Assembly: GCF_011046735.1 (NCBI RefSeq)
Contig: NZ_CP049258.1
Span: 970,001 to 1,034,000 of the forward strand
Length of the DNA: 64,000 bases
Reading direction: 5' to 3'
DNA from: Nordella sp. HKS 07
Lineage (GTDB): Bacteria; Pseudomonadota; Alphaproteobacteria; Rhizobiales; Aestuariivirgaceae
In this document: in pieces, positions 15,250 to 23,946 of the stretch
Position numbering within the stretch: the stretch's first letter is position 1
Layout: every line of letters begins with the position of its first letter
Translations under genes and position numbers: made by a program
The notes under the pieces: generated by a model
What the model saw: only the letters and a program-made list of their open reading frames with translations
What the model was told of the DNA's origin: nothing
The model's database searches: none

Positions 15250-17771
15250 TGCCCCTCTCCGCTGGTGAACCATTCATAATAGGCGTTGCTGCTTCGGGCT
15301 GCGGTGATCTTGTCCATCTGGCTCTGCCAGCCCCGACGATCGCCGATATAGGCGTAGACGCCGGCCTGGTAGAATGTATCGAGGAGATCGCGCTCGCGCC
15401 GCATCTCGGCCTGGAACACAGCATCGCCGCCGATGACCGGCGGATCACGGCGCAGTGCGAAGAGCTCGATCAGAACAAGCACGAAGGCATCGGGCCTGAC
15501 CCAGGGTGCATATTCGATGCGCGGTCGGTCGTCGGTGACGGCGGGTGCCGAACCGGCGAAGCGGATAAGCCCGTCACGGTCGCTGATCCAGGTGGCAAGC
15601 AGCGCCGCCGGCGACGATATCCCAACCTCGGCGAGCGCAGCGCGAATCTCCGGTTCATTGAACCGCCGCGTGATCGTCGCGAGATCGAGCCGCATCGGCT
15701 CGAAGGAGCCGATCAGCAGCATCTCATGCAGTTCCGTCGTCCACAGCGTGGCATGGGGAAAGACGTCGATGAAGCTCTTCACCAGCGAGCGGGTGTCGTC
15801 TTCGTTCTGAGTGGGCAGCGGCAGCCACTGCGCCACCATGCCGCCGGAGGCGAGGCGTGTCGCCGCCAGCCGGTAGAAATCGGTGGAATAGAGATTGGCG
15901 ACGCCCGCCGCCGAGGGTGGCGGCGGTTCGAGCGTAATGAGGTCGTAGGTGTCCGCGCTCTGCAGGAGCTCGCGGCGCCCGTCGCGCAGGCGGATATCGA
16001 GCCTTGGATCCTGCGGCGCGCCGTAATTGCCGGTAAAGCTGGCGGCGGCGCGGTGCACGCTGGGCAGCAACTCCGCCGCCACCCGCCGCTCGAGACTTGG
16101 CACAGTAAGCAACGCGCCGGCGGTGATCCCGGTGCCGAGGCCGACGACCAGCGCCGATCTCGGCTCGCCTTGATGGATGATGAGCGGCAGCAGCGCCTGC
16201 AGCCGCATATAGCGCAGCGACGGCAGTGAATCGCCGGTATTGGAGACGCCCTGGATATAGAGTCGCCGGAAGGTCCCCTTGCCGCCTTTCTGTTCGACCA
16301 CCGCCACCGTGGCGCCCCGCCCTTCTTCATAGAAGACGATCTTGCCCTTGCGGGCGGCGGGTAGCAGCGTCGCGAGCTTGTCCGTGGGAATGACGGCAGC
16401 CGTCAGGCAGATGGCGATGGCGGCCGCGAGCGTGGCGGCCACGAGCCGGCCGTTCTGCCGCCGCCACAGGACAGCGAAGAGGCCGATCGCCGCCGCGGTG
16501 ATCGCGAGCACCGCGAGCGTGCGCACCAGACCCAACTGCGGCACCAGCACGAAGCCGGTCAGCACGGTACCGGCAATCCCGCCCAGCGTATTGAGAGCCG
16601 CCACCGCGCCGACCCCTTGCCCGACATGGCCGTCGGCGACGATGAGGCGAAGCGCCGCCGGGAAAGCGGCGCCCAGGAACAAGGTCGGCAGGAAGACGAC
16701 GGCCAGAGCGGCGACGGCGAAGCGCGCGCTCATGCGGGCGAGGTCATTCTCGCTCAGCGCCCATGTCGCCCTTTCGGCAAGCGTCTGGAGATCGATCAGC
16801 CAGTCGCCAAGCAGGGCCATCTGGAGGAGTGCGGCGAACCCGGCAAGGGCGATGAGCAGGCCGAAGATGCCCCAGGGATCGCGGACCCGATCGGCCCAGC
16901 GCGCAAACAGGGCCGCCCCCAAAGCCAGGCCGGCCAGATAGGTCGCGAGCACGACCGAGAAGGCGAAGGCGCGTGTGCTCATGAACTGCACGATCGCCTG
17001 CGACCAGACGATCTCGTAGCCAAGCGCCACGCCGCCCGCCAGCGCATAGAGCACGATGGCGAGTTTCGCATCGCGTGAAAAACCGGCCGCCTCCTTCGTC
17101 TCGAGCGGAGACGGCGTGGCGCCGCGATCGGCGAGGACAGCGCCCAAAGCCGCCAGGAGCCCGATGGCGGCAGCGGCAAGGCCGGTGCCCTTGATGCCGA
17201 GGCTCGGGATGAACAGGAAGGAGGAAAGCAGGGCTCCGGCAATGGCGCCGAACGTATTGGCGGCATAGAGCCCGCCGCCATTTCTGCCGATGGTCGCGGC
17301 AGACGCCGTCAAGGCGCGGACCAGCACCGGCAGCGTGCCGCCCATCAGGAAGGCGGGAAGTCCGACCAGGGCGAAGACCATCAGCCAGGCCAGTAGTTCC
17401 ACATTCGTCGCGAGCGCGGCGAACCAGGGCGGCGCCGCCGCCAGCAGCCAGGTCGCGGCAACGCCCAGCACCGCAACGCCGGTCTCGAGCCCGGCATAGA
17501 AGAGAAATGGCCTTCGGATCCGGTCGGCCAGGCGTCCCAGCGCAAGACCACCAAGTGCAAGCCCGGCGAAGAAGGCGCTGACCCCGACCGTGACGGCGAA
17601 GATGTCGATGCCGACCACGAGCGAAAGCTGTTTGATCCACAGGATCTGGAAAGTGAGCGCGGCAAGGCCGGAGCCGAAGAGCAGCAGCGCCGGCCACAGC
17701 GCGCTCGAACGCGCTGCCTGAGGAAACCCGGTTGCGCGATGCCGCCTCACGTTACCGATCGCGGCTCTCAT
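15246..17771 (-). CDS. Fused membrane / spermidine synthase-like protein
   Basis: 841 aa from ATG 17771 (17795 is an alternative). Residues about 20-480 are a multi-helix MFS-like membrane region; residues about 490-840 form a soluble Rossmann domain with a SAM-binding motif VVGLGTGITAGAL, like spermidine synthase. The catalytic Asp position of true spermidine synthases reads TLEPPPPSAAG, so aminopropyl transfer is doubtful. It is coupled to moxR by ATGA and so heads the Bat operon. Such fusions are widespread but uncharacterised. A role in modifying an envelope or quinone-type substrate is only speculation. Confidence 0.8.
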   Translation of the reverse strand: MRAAIGNVRRHRATGFPQAARSSALWPALLLFGSGLAALTFQILWIKQLSLVVGIDIFAVTVGVSAFFAGLALGGLALGRLADRIRRPFLFYAGLETGVAVLGVAATWLLAAAPPWFAALATNVELLAWLMVFALVGLPAFLMGGTLPVLVRALTASAATIGRNGGGLYAANTFGAIAGALLSSFLFIPSLGIKGTGLAAAAIGLLAALGAVLADRGATPSPLETKEAAGFSRDAKLAIVLYALAGGVALGYEIVWSQAIVQFMSTRAFAFSVVLATYLAGLALGAALFARWADRVRDPWGIFGLLIALAGFAALLQMALLGDWLIDLQTLAERATWALSENDLARMSARFAVAALAVVFLPTLFLGAAFPAALRLIVADGHVGQGVGAVAALNTLGGIAGTVLTGFVLVPQLGLVRTLAVLAITAAAIGLFAVLWRRQNGRLVAATLAAAIAICLTAAVIPTDKLATLLPAARKGKIVFYEEGRGATVAVVEQKGGKGTFRRLYIQGVSNTGDSLPSLRYMRLQALLPLIIHQGEPRSALVVGLGTGITAGALLTVPSLERRVAAELLPSVHRAAASFTGNYGAPQDPRLDIRLRDGRRELLQSADTYDLITLEPPPPSAAGVANLYSTDFYRLAATRLASGGMVAQWLPLPTQNEDDTRSLVKSFIDVFPHATLWTTELHEMLLIGSFEPMRLDLATITRRFNEPEIRAALAEVGISSPAALLATWISDRDGLIRFAGSAPAVTDDRPRIEYAPWVRPDAFVLVLIELFALRRDPPVIGGDAVFQAEMRRERDLLDTFYQAGVYAYIGDRRGWQSQMDKITAARSSNAYYEWFTSGEGQ

Positions 17772-17897
17772 GCCGGACGGCCCAACGCCACCCACTCATC
17801 TTGCCCCACCATGGAGAACCCTTCTGTCATGGAGATGAGGGGCGCACCGGATTTGCCGATGCGTCCCTCGCGATGCACTGCTTATGCAGATATTGTT

Positions 17898-19535
17898 CTA
17901 TTCCTTCTGGTCGAGAGATTTCATCAAGGCCTCCACCATCTGATCGACGCTGAAGCTCGCCGGCCGCTGGCTGGGCGGATAATCCTTGAAGGTCCCAAGG
18001 AACGGCGCGACGCGCCACACGCCATACTGGATCAGATAGGCGTTCTTGGCCGTCCAGTCATAATACTGGTCCGAGACGACATCCGCGCGCTCGTAAGGAT
18101 CCATGCGCAGATTGAAGACCTTCGGCGCGCGCAGCGGCGTGAAGGGGTTGGCCCAGACCGCGAAGCCGCCGGGGGCGCGCTGCTCCGCGAAGACGATCTT
18201 CCAGTTATTATATCGATAGGCAACCAGCTCACCGTCGTCGTTGAAATAATAGAAGTCTTCACGCGCAGACTTTGGCTGCTCGCCCGTGAGATAAGGCAGC
18301 TGGTTATAGCCATCGAGATGGACCTTGGCGTCCTTGTCGCCAAGCTTGGTGCCCTTCAGCAGGCGGTCTTTGATATCCTTGTCGCCGGCGGCGGCGACCA
18401 ATGTCGGGAACCAGTCGAGACCTGAGACCATCTCGTTTGAGACCTCACCCGCCTTGATCTTGCCGGGCCAGCGGATCATCGCCGGCACACGGAAAGCACC
18501 TTCCCAGTTCGTGTCCTTCTCGCTGCGAAATGGCGTCGTCGCGGCATCCGGCCATGACCACTGATTGGGTCCGTTGTCGGTGGTGTAGACGACGATCGTA
18601 TTATCGGCGATTTTCAGGTCGTCCAGGGCCTTCAAGAGCTTGCCGACATCGCCATCATGCTCGATCATGCCATCGGCATATTCATTGCCCGGCATGCCGC
18701 TCTGGCCCTGCATGGATTCGCGCACATGAGTAAAGGCGTGCATGCGCGTCGTGTTCATCCAGGTGAAGAAAGGTTTTCCGGCCTTGGCCTGCTTTTCCAT
18801 GAAGGTGATGGCCGCAGCCGTGGTTTCATCGTCAACGGTTTCCATCCGTTTCCGGTTCAGCGGGCCGGTATCCTCGATCTTGCCGTCGGCGAAGCTGTGC
18901 AACACGCCGCGTGGCGAGTTGCTCTTGACGAACGCCGCATCATTCTTGGGGTAATAGGGCCGTTCCGGCTCCTCTTCCGCATTGAGATGATAGAGATTGC
19001 CGAAAAATTCATCGAAGCCATGATTGGTCGGCAGGAATTCATCGCGATCACCCAGATGGTTCTTGCCGAATTGCCCGGTCGCATAGCCGAGCGGCTTGAG
19101 CGCTTCGGCGATGGTCACATCGCGCGCCTGAAGGCCGACAGTCGCGCCCGGTATGCCGACCTTGCACAGGCCGGTGCGCAGGCACACCTGTCCGGTGATG
19201 AAGGTCGATCGGCCGGCGGTGCAGCTGTTCTCGGCATAATAATCCGTGAACATCATGCCTTCCTTGGCGATCCGGTCGATATTCGGTGTCTTGTAACCCA
19301 CGACACCCATGGAATAGGCGCTGATATTCGTCTGGCCGATATCGTCGCCGAAGATGACGAGGATGTTGGGCTTGGCGGCATCCTGGGCCTGGGCTTCCGA
19401 CACTGGCGCCAGCGCCGACGACGCAAGCATCGAGGAAACGAGGACGGCGCCGGCGAAGAACCCGCCGGCGAGGCGGCTTAGCAGATTGCAGGGGAGATGT
19501 TCGTTGGCGTAGCATTCAGGCACTTGCTTCCGCAT
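17898..19535 (-). CDS. Secreted arylsulfatase
   Basis: 545 aa from ATG 19535, which has AGGAGG upstream. Signal peptide at residues about 20-51 ending AQAQ. Sulfatase fold with metal ligands ILVIFGDDIG, TTDNG, and the formylglycine motif CTAGR at Cys105 (ENSCTAGRS) in place of the usual CxPxR; GQFGKNHLGD supplies the conserved Lys. It hydrolyses sulfate esters in the periplasm or outside, for sulfur scavenging. Maturation of the Cys would need a formylglycine-generating enzyme, not present in this window. Confidence 0.88.
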   Translation of the reverse strand: MRKQVPECYANEHLPCNLLSRLAGGFFAGAVLVSSMLASSALAPVSEAQAQDAAKPNILVIFGDDIGQTNISAYSMGVVGYKTPNIDRIAKEGMMFTDYYAENSCTAGRSTFITGQVCLRTGLCKVGIPGATVGLQARDVTIAEALKPLGYATGQFGKNHLGDRDEFLPTNHGFDEFFGNLYHLNAEEEPERPYYPKNDAAFVKSNSPRGVLHSFADGKIEDTGPLNRKRMETVDDETTAAAITFMEKQAKAGKPFFTWMNTTRMHAFTHVRESMQGQSGMPGNEYADGMIEHDGDVGKLLKALDDLKIADNTIVVYTTDNGPNQWSWPDAATTPFRSEKDTNWEGAFRVPAMIRWPGKIKAGEVSNEMVSGLDWFPTLVAAAGDKDIKDRLLKGTKLGDKDAKVHLDGYNQLPYLTGEQPKSAREDFYYFNDDGELVAYRYNNWKIVFAEQRAPGGFAVWANPFTPLRAPKVFNLRMDPYERADVVSDQYYDWTAKNAYLIQYGVWRVAPFLGTFKDYPPSQRPASFSVDQMVEALMKSLDQKE

Positions 19536-20002
19536 GACGTGGCCTCCTGTCAAAGAGAAACTCACCCGCTCCATCGATCCTCTCGATGGCGGGCGTTTGT
19601 CTGATCATTCCCACAACAGGCAAAACATTCTAGTTGGACCAAGGGCCTACTATGGAGTTCAGGGGGAGCCGAAAAAAACCGGGCCCCGGTTCGGGGACCG
19701 GGAGGGATTGGCCCGGACGGGGATGAGGGTCGGGGCCCGGAGAAGGAACCAGTCCCGGATGGATGGGGCCGCTCCTTGCTATTCGGAGGAGAACGCTGGA
19801 ACGATCGCAAAGCGTGACGGGAGACGCAATTGCCCTTTGGCCCAATATGCCGGCATGATCTGATAGATTGGGCCATGGTCCAACTATCCCGACCCACCGA
19901 TCCGACAGACCTTGTAGCGCGCCTCTCACACTCAGCGGACGATCGGAAGCACATCATGAGAACCGCGAAAGAAATTCACCTGGCTCGGATGAAGCGGACT
20001 TC
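19536..20002. promoter_or_regulatory. Divergent promoter region with 11-base inverted repeat pair and G-rich core
   Basis: About 470 bases separate the sulfatase and antiporter genes with no credible ORF. TAGTTGGACCA (19631-19641) is exactly inverted as TGGTCCAACTA (19876-19886), about 234 bases apart. Each contains a TTGGxCCAA-like mini-palindrome, as expected for a dimeric regulator binding two sites. Between them, 19661-19740 is extremely G-rich on the plus strand with many GGG/GGGG runs that could form a G-quadruplex or hairpins. Confidence 0.5.
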
Positions 20003-21433
20003 ATGACGGAGGCAGCAACAGCGAAGCTGAAGCTCGCCTCGCTCATCGGCATCGTGGTCGGATCGATGATCGGCGGCGGTATATTCGCGCTGCCCCAGGT
20101 GATCGCCGCCCATGCCGGCCCGGGCGGCGCGCTGCTGGGCTGGCTCGTCACCGGCATCGGCATGCTTATGCTGGCGCGCATATTCCAGAGTCTTGCCCTG
20201 CGCAAGCCGGAACTCGACGCGGGCGTCTTCGCCTACGCGCAAGCCGGATTCGGCAACTTCATCGGTCATGGCTCCGCTTGGGGCTACTGGATGAGCGCCT
20301 GGATCGGCAATGTCTCCTTTCTCGTCCTGCTCTTCAGTTCACTCGGACTCTTTTTCCCTGTCTTCGGTCAAGGCGACACGCCGGCTGCGGTGATCTGCGC
20401 CTCCCTGCTTCTATGGGCCTTGCATTTCATGGTCCTGCGCGGGATCGAGCAGGCGGCGGCCATCAATGCCGTTGCGACAGCGGCCAAGATCGTTCCGATC
20501 GCGATCTTCATCCTTATCGCCATCTTCGCATTCGATTCCGAGCTCTTCTTCGCCGATTTCTGGGGCGCACAAAGTCCCGATCTCGGCGGCGTCGCAAGCC
20601 AGGTGCGCGGAATGATGCTGGTCACTGTATTCGTCTTCATCGGCGTGGAGGGCGCCAATGTCTATTCGGGCCGCGCCGAGAAACGTTCCGATGTCGGCAT
20701 CGCCACCATAGCCGGGTTCCTGGGCGTGCTTCTCCTGCTGATCCTGGTCAATGTTCTGTCCTTCGGCGTCATGTCGCGCGCCGATCTCGCGCATTTGCCC
20801 AATCCCTCGATGGCGGAAGTCCTGCGATCGGTCGTCGGCCGCTGGGGCGCGATCCTGGTCGCCGCGGGCCTGGCGATCTCGCTTCTGGGCGCCCTCCTCT
20901 CGTGGACACTTCTATGCGCGGAGATCCTTTCGGCCGCGGCGCGCGGCCACGCGCTGCCGCAACTGTTCGGGCGCGAGAACGCCAGGGGCGTACCGGCGCC
21001 GGCGCTGTGGCTAACCAACATACTCGTGCAGGTCTTTCTGCTGGCGACGCTTCTCCTGTCATCGGCCTATGTGACGCTGCTCAACCTGGCCACCACGATG
21101 ATCCTCCTGCCCTATCTGTGGTCGGCGGCCTACGCGGCAAAGCTCGCCTGGACCGGCGAGACCTATCGGGAGGAACCGCGGCTGCGCCATATCGATCTGG
21201 CGCGCAGCCTCATCGCCGTGGCCTACGCCCTTTGGATCATCTATGCCGGAGGCCTCAAATATCTCCTCCTCTCGGCCATTCTCTATGCCCCGGGCATTCT
21301 TCTGTTCTGGTGGGCGCGCACCGAGCAGCGGCAGCCACCCTTCACCTCTGTCGAGAGGTACTACGCCGGCGCCTGCATCGTCGCGGCTGTGATCGGCCTC
21401 GCGGGACTGCTGAGCGGACACATCAGGTCATAG
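20003..21433 (+). CDS. APC family basic amino acid/polyamine antiporter
   Basis: 476 aa from ATG 20003 (MTEAATAKLKLASLIG); longer frames upstream have no helix-forming sequence. Opens with the APC motif VVGSMIGGGIFALPQVI and has about 12 membrane helices; FVFIGVEGANVYSGRAEKRSDVG is the typical glutamate-containing segment of the arginine:ornithine (ArcD) subgroup. Probably exchanges a cationic amino acid for its product across the inner membrane. Which amino acid is not determinable; no arc catabolic genes are adjacent. Ends beside a half-copy of a palindromic repeat. Confidence 0.85.
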   Translation: MTEAATAKLKLASLIGIVVGSMIGGGIFALPQVIAAHAGPGGALLGWLVTGIGMLMLARIFQSLALRKPELDAGVFAYAQAGFGNFIGHGSAWGYWMSAWIGNVSFLVLLFSSLGLFFPVFGQGDTPAAVICASLLLWALHFMVLRGIEQAAAINAVATAAKIVPIAIFILIAIFAFDSELFFADFWGAQSPDLGGVASQVRGMMLVTVFVFIGVEGANVYSGRAEKRSDVGIATIAGFLGVLLLLILVNVLSFGVMSRADLAHLPNPSMAEVLRSVVGRWGAILVAAGLAISLLGALLSWTLLCAEILSAAARGHALPQLFGRENARGVPAPALWLTNILVQVFLLATLLLSSAYVTLLNLATTMILLPYLWSAAYAAKLAWTGETYREEPRLRHIDLARSLIAVAYALWIIYAGGLKYLLLSAILYAPGILLFWWARTEQRQPPFTSVERYYAGACIVAAVIGLAGLLSGHIRS

Positions 21434-21449
21434 ATCACGATGAATTTTC
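21434..21449. repeat. Half-copy of palindromic repeat (family B)
   Basis: TAGATCACGATGAATTTT matches the left arm of the palindrome at 45384-45432 (GATCACGATGAGTTTGGA). The right arm is missing. It lies directly after the antiporter stop codon. Confidence 0.5.
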
Positions 21450-21472
21450 CTGCGCTGGACACTCGGCCGGTG

Positions 21473-21862
21473 TCAGGCCTTCCTGGCCTTCCCGCGCGCT
21501 TCCGCTTTTTCACCCGTGCCGCGCGCCACCTGGCCAAGCACCCGGCCGAGCCGCTTGGCCAGGATCTGCATCGAATCAGCCTCGACCGCGCGATAGGCGG
21601 CGATTAGATTCTCGCCGACTTCGGTGAGGCGGGCGCCGCCGCCATGGGCGCCGCCGGTCACCGCGGCGATCACCGGCTCCTTGAACATATGGTTCATCTC
21701 ATCGATGAGGAGCCAAGCGCGCCGGTAGGACATGTCCATCTCGCGCGCTGCCGCCGAGATCGAGCCTGTCTCGGCCACGAGCTCGAGCAGGCGCACTTTG
21801 CCGGGGCCGATGCGCTGCTCAGGCCCGAATTCGATCCGCACGGAGGCTTTGGGATAAGTCAT
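21473..21862 (-). CDS. ModE-type N-terminal DNA-binding domain protein
   Basis: 129 aa, a winged HTH of the ModE/LysR type: GKVRLLELVAETGSISAAAREMDMSYRRAWLLIDEMN, then GGxHGGGARLTEVG. The two C-terminal TOBE (molybdate-binding) domains of E. coli ModE are absent; the tail is only Lys/Ala-rich. It probably binds the operator at 6193-6216, but molybdate sensing would need another mechanism or a partner such as Mop (5355-5561). Single-domain ModE-like regulators are common in alphaproteobacteria. Confidence 0.85.
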   Translation of the reverse strand: MTYPKASVRIEFGPEQRIGPGKVRLLELVAETGSISAAAREMDMSYRRAWLLIDEMNHMFKEPVIAAVTGGAHGGGARLTEVGENLIAAYRAVEADSMQILAKRLGRVLGQVARGTGEKAEARGKARKA

Positions 21863-21883
21863 GTCCCGATATTAGCGCGCATC

Positions 21884-22666
21884 TCAGTTCATATTCCAGC
21901 CATGGCTCACCACGATCGACTGCCCGGTGAGCGCGCTGGTCTCGAAGCCGGCCAGCATCAAAGCCACTTCGGCGACGTCCTCTACGGTGGTGAATTGCTG
22001 GTCGACCGTGTTGCCGAGCATCACCTTCTTTACCACCTCCTCTTCGGAGATGCCGAGATCGCGGGCCTGTTCGGGGATCTGCTTCTCGACCAGAGGGGTG
22101 CGCACGAAGCCCGGGCAGATGACATTGCTGCGCACGCCATAGGGGCCGCCTTCCTTCGCCAGCGTGCGGGCCAGCCCCAATATCCCATGCTTGGCCGCCA
22201 CATAGGCCGATTTGAGCGGCGAGGCTTCCTTCGAATGGACCGAGCCCATGAAGATGATGCTGCCCGACTTCTTCCTGTACATATGCGGCAGGCAAGCCTT
22301 GGCGGTGAGAAAGGCGCCATCGAGATGGATGGCGATCAGCTTCTTCCATTCGGCGAAGGGGAAGTCCTCGATGCGGTGCACGATCTGGATGCCGGCATTG
22401 CTGACCAGGATATCGACACCGCCGAATTGCCGCACCACCTCGGCGACGCCGGCATTGACCTGCTCCTCGCTCGTCACGTCCATCGCGATGCCGACGGCCT
22501 TGCCGGGTCCCTGCTTGCTCAGATCGGCAGCGGCCGCCTGGGCCGCATCGGCTTTGAGATCCGCGATGGCGACGACCGCGCCTTCCGCGACATAACGTCT
22601 GGCGATGGCAAGCCCGATGCCGCTGGCGGCCCCCGTGACGATGGCGATCTTCTTGTCGAGCTTCAT
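21884..22666 (-). CDS. bdhA: 3-hydroxybutyrate dehydrogenase
   Basis: 260 aa short-chain dehydrogenase. TGAASGIG for NAD binding at residues 11-18, NAG motif (SNAGIQ), catalytic Ser and the YVAAK Tyr-Lys pair, and the [21 protein letters not shown] segment characteristic of BdhA. Converts D-3-hydroxybutyrate to acetoacetate with NAD+, in polyhydroxybutyrate turnover. Coupled to the upstream patatin gene by ATGA, an arrangement also known as bdhA-patD in Legionella. Confidence 0.93.
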   Translation of the reverse strand: MKLDKKIAIVTGAASGIGLAIARRYVAEGAVVAIADLKADAAQAAAADLSKQGPGKAVGIAMDVTSEEQVNAGVAEVVRQFGGVDILVSNAGIQIVHRIEDFPFAEWKKLIAIHLDGAFLTAKACLPHMYRKKSGSIIFMGSVHSKEASPLKSAYVAAKHGILGLARTLAKEGGPYGVRSNVICPGFVRTPLVEKQIPEQARDLGISEEEVVKKVMLGNTVDQQFTTVEDVAEVALMLAGFETSALTGQSIVVSHGWNMN

Positions 22667-23811
22667 GAGGTGGCTCCATGCTTTTCGGATAAGGGAGGTT
22701 TCTTGGTTAGATCGAGCACGGTCACGCCGGGCTTGGGCGGCATGCAGTCCTGCCAGCGCTCATGCGCCAGCGTCGTCAGCACATCCTTGCGCCCCTGCTC
22801 CCAATGCTCATCGACCGACACGCGGGAAAAATCATAATCACGCGCCTGCGTCTCATAAGCTCGCCCGCGATGAATGAGATGGACGATGATGACCGCCGGC
22901 TCCTCGCCGATCTCGGCGAGCAGCCTCGCATCCGCATCGCCACGAAGCTCGGGCGGCAGCTTGCGCAACAACCGCGCCAAGGCGGCGCGATATTCGATGC
23001 GCTTCGCCGCCATGTCGGTGTTGAAGCGCGTGCGGCTCGAATAGCGGATCTCCTTCTCGCGCTCGACCGCCTCCAGGAGATTTTCCGGCACCGATCCCCG
23101 GGCGCTGAACAAATCGACCTGAAAAATGAACTTCTGCGGCGCCGGACTTTCATCCAGCACATATTGCAGGGGCGTGTTGGAAACGATGCCGCCATCCCAA
23201 TAATAATCGCGGCCGATTTTGACCGGCGGCAGGCCGGGCGGCAGCGCGCCCGAGGCCAGCACGTGCTCTGGCTTGAGCGGCTCCTTTTCCTTGTCGAAGA
23301 AGCTCAGATTGCCGGTCGAGATATTGACGGCGCCGACACTGAGGCGCGGGCCTTCGCGGTTGAGATAGTCGAAATCGACAAGTTCGGCCAACGTCTCGAC
23401 CAGGGGCTCCGTCGAATAGTAGCTGACCGAGCCTGGCCCGTCGGATGCCATGAAGACCGGCGGCGGGAAACGCGGCGTGAAGAAGCCTTTCACCCCGAAG
23501 GCGAGGCTCGACAGTGCGCTCGCCTCGTTGAAGAAGGTGCGGTGCCGTCCGTCGCCGACGAGTGGAATGCCGAGCACGCCCGAGGAGACGCGCTCCCAGA
23601 AACGACGCAGCCGGGTGACGCGGTTCTCCGGACGATTGCCGGCGATGATCGCGCCGTTGATGGCGCCGATCGAGATACCGGCGATCCAGCCAGGCGAGAA
23701 GCCATGCTCACTCAACGCTTCGAAGACGCCCGCCTGATAAGCGCCGAGCGCACCTCCTCCTTGCAGGACCAATATGACATTGTCCCGGTCTTTCAACGGT
23801 GCCGTGGCCAT
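22663..23811 (-). CDS. Patatin-like phospholipase with DUF3734 (PatD-type)
   Basis: 382 aa from ATG 23811. Oxyanion loop [16 protein letters not shown], nucleophile elbow GISIG, and DGG of the Ser-Asp dyad ([13 protein letters not shown]), then a C-terminal DUF3734 region ([17 protein letters not shown]). A cytoplasmic lipid acyl hydrolase. Pairing with bdhA points to a role at PHB granules or in the lipid supply for them. A 17-base perfect palindrome lies 21 bases upstream of this start. Confidence 0.9.
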   Translation of the reverse strand: MATAPLKDRDNVILVLQGGGALGAYQAGVFEALSEHGFSPGWIAGISIGAINGAIIAGNRPENRVTRLRRFWERVSSGVLGIPLVGDGRHRTFFNEASALSSLAFGVKGFFTPRFPPPVFMASDGPGSVSYYSTEPLVETLAELVDFDYLNREGPRLSVGAVNISTGNLSFFDKEKEPLKPEHVLASGALPPGLPPVKIGRDYYWDGGIVSNTPLQYVLDESPAPQKFIFQVDLFSARGSVPENLLEAVEREKEIRYSSRTRFNTDMAAKRIEYRAALARLLRKLPPELRGDADARLLAEIGEEPAVIIVHLIHRGRAYETQARDYDFSRVSVDEHWEQGRKDVLTTLAHERWQDCMPPKPGVTVLDLTKKPPLSEKHGATS

Positions 23812-23832
23812 GGCCGACCCTAGCTTGGTTCG

Positions 23833-23849
23833 ATGTTGCATTGCAACAT
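23833..23849. promoter_or_regulatory. Perfect 17-base palindrome upstream of patatin-bdhA, possible PhaR-type operator
   Basis: ATGTTGCA-T-TGCAACAT is perfectly symmetric, with core TTGC-ATT-GCAA. PhaR regulators of PHB genes in alphaproteobacteria bind TGC-N3-GCA-like sites, which this fits. It lies between the patatin start and the divergent ABC transporter gene. Confidence 0.6.
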
Positions 23850-23946
23850 AGCATGCGTGAATTCGTTGTAAGGGTCTGGTCGAATGCCGCTTTTGCTGAC
23901 AATCTGACGGCACGACAAAAACGGAATCACAGGGAGACCGACCATC

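Noticed and set aside
19534-19863. Small plus-strand ORF upstream of the antiporter
   Set aside because: Covers the sulfatase promoter and G-rich tract, no coding signature.
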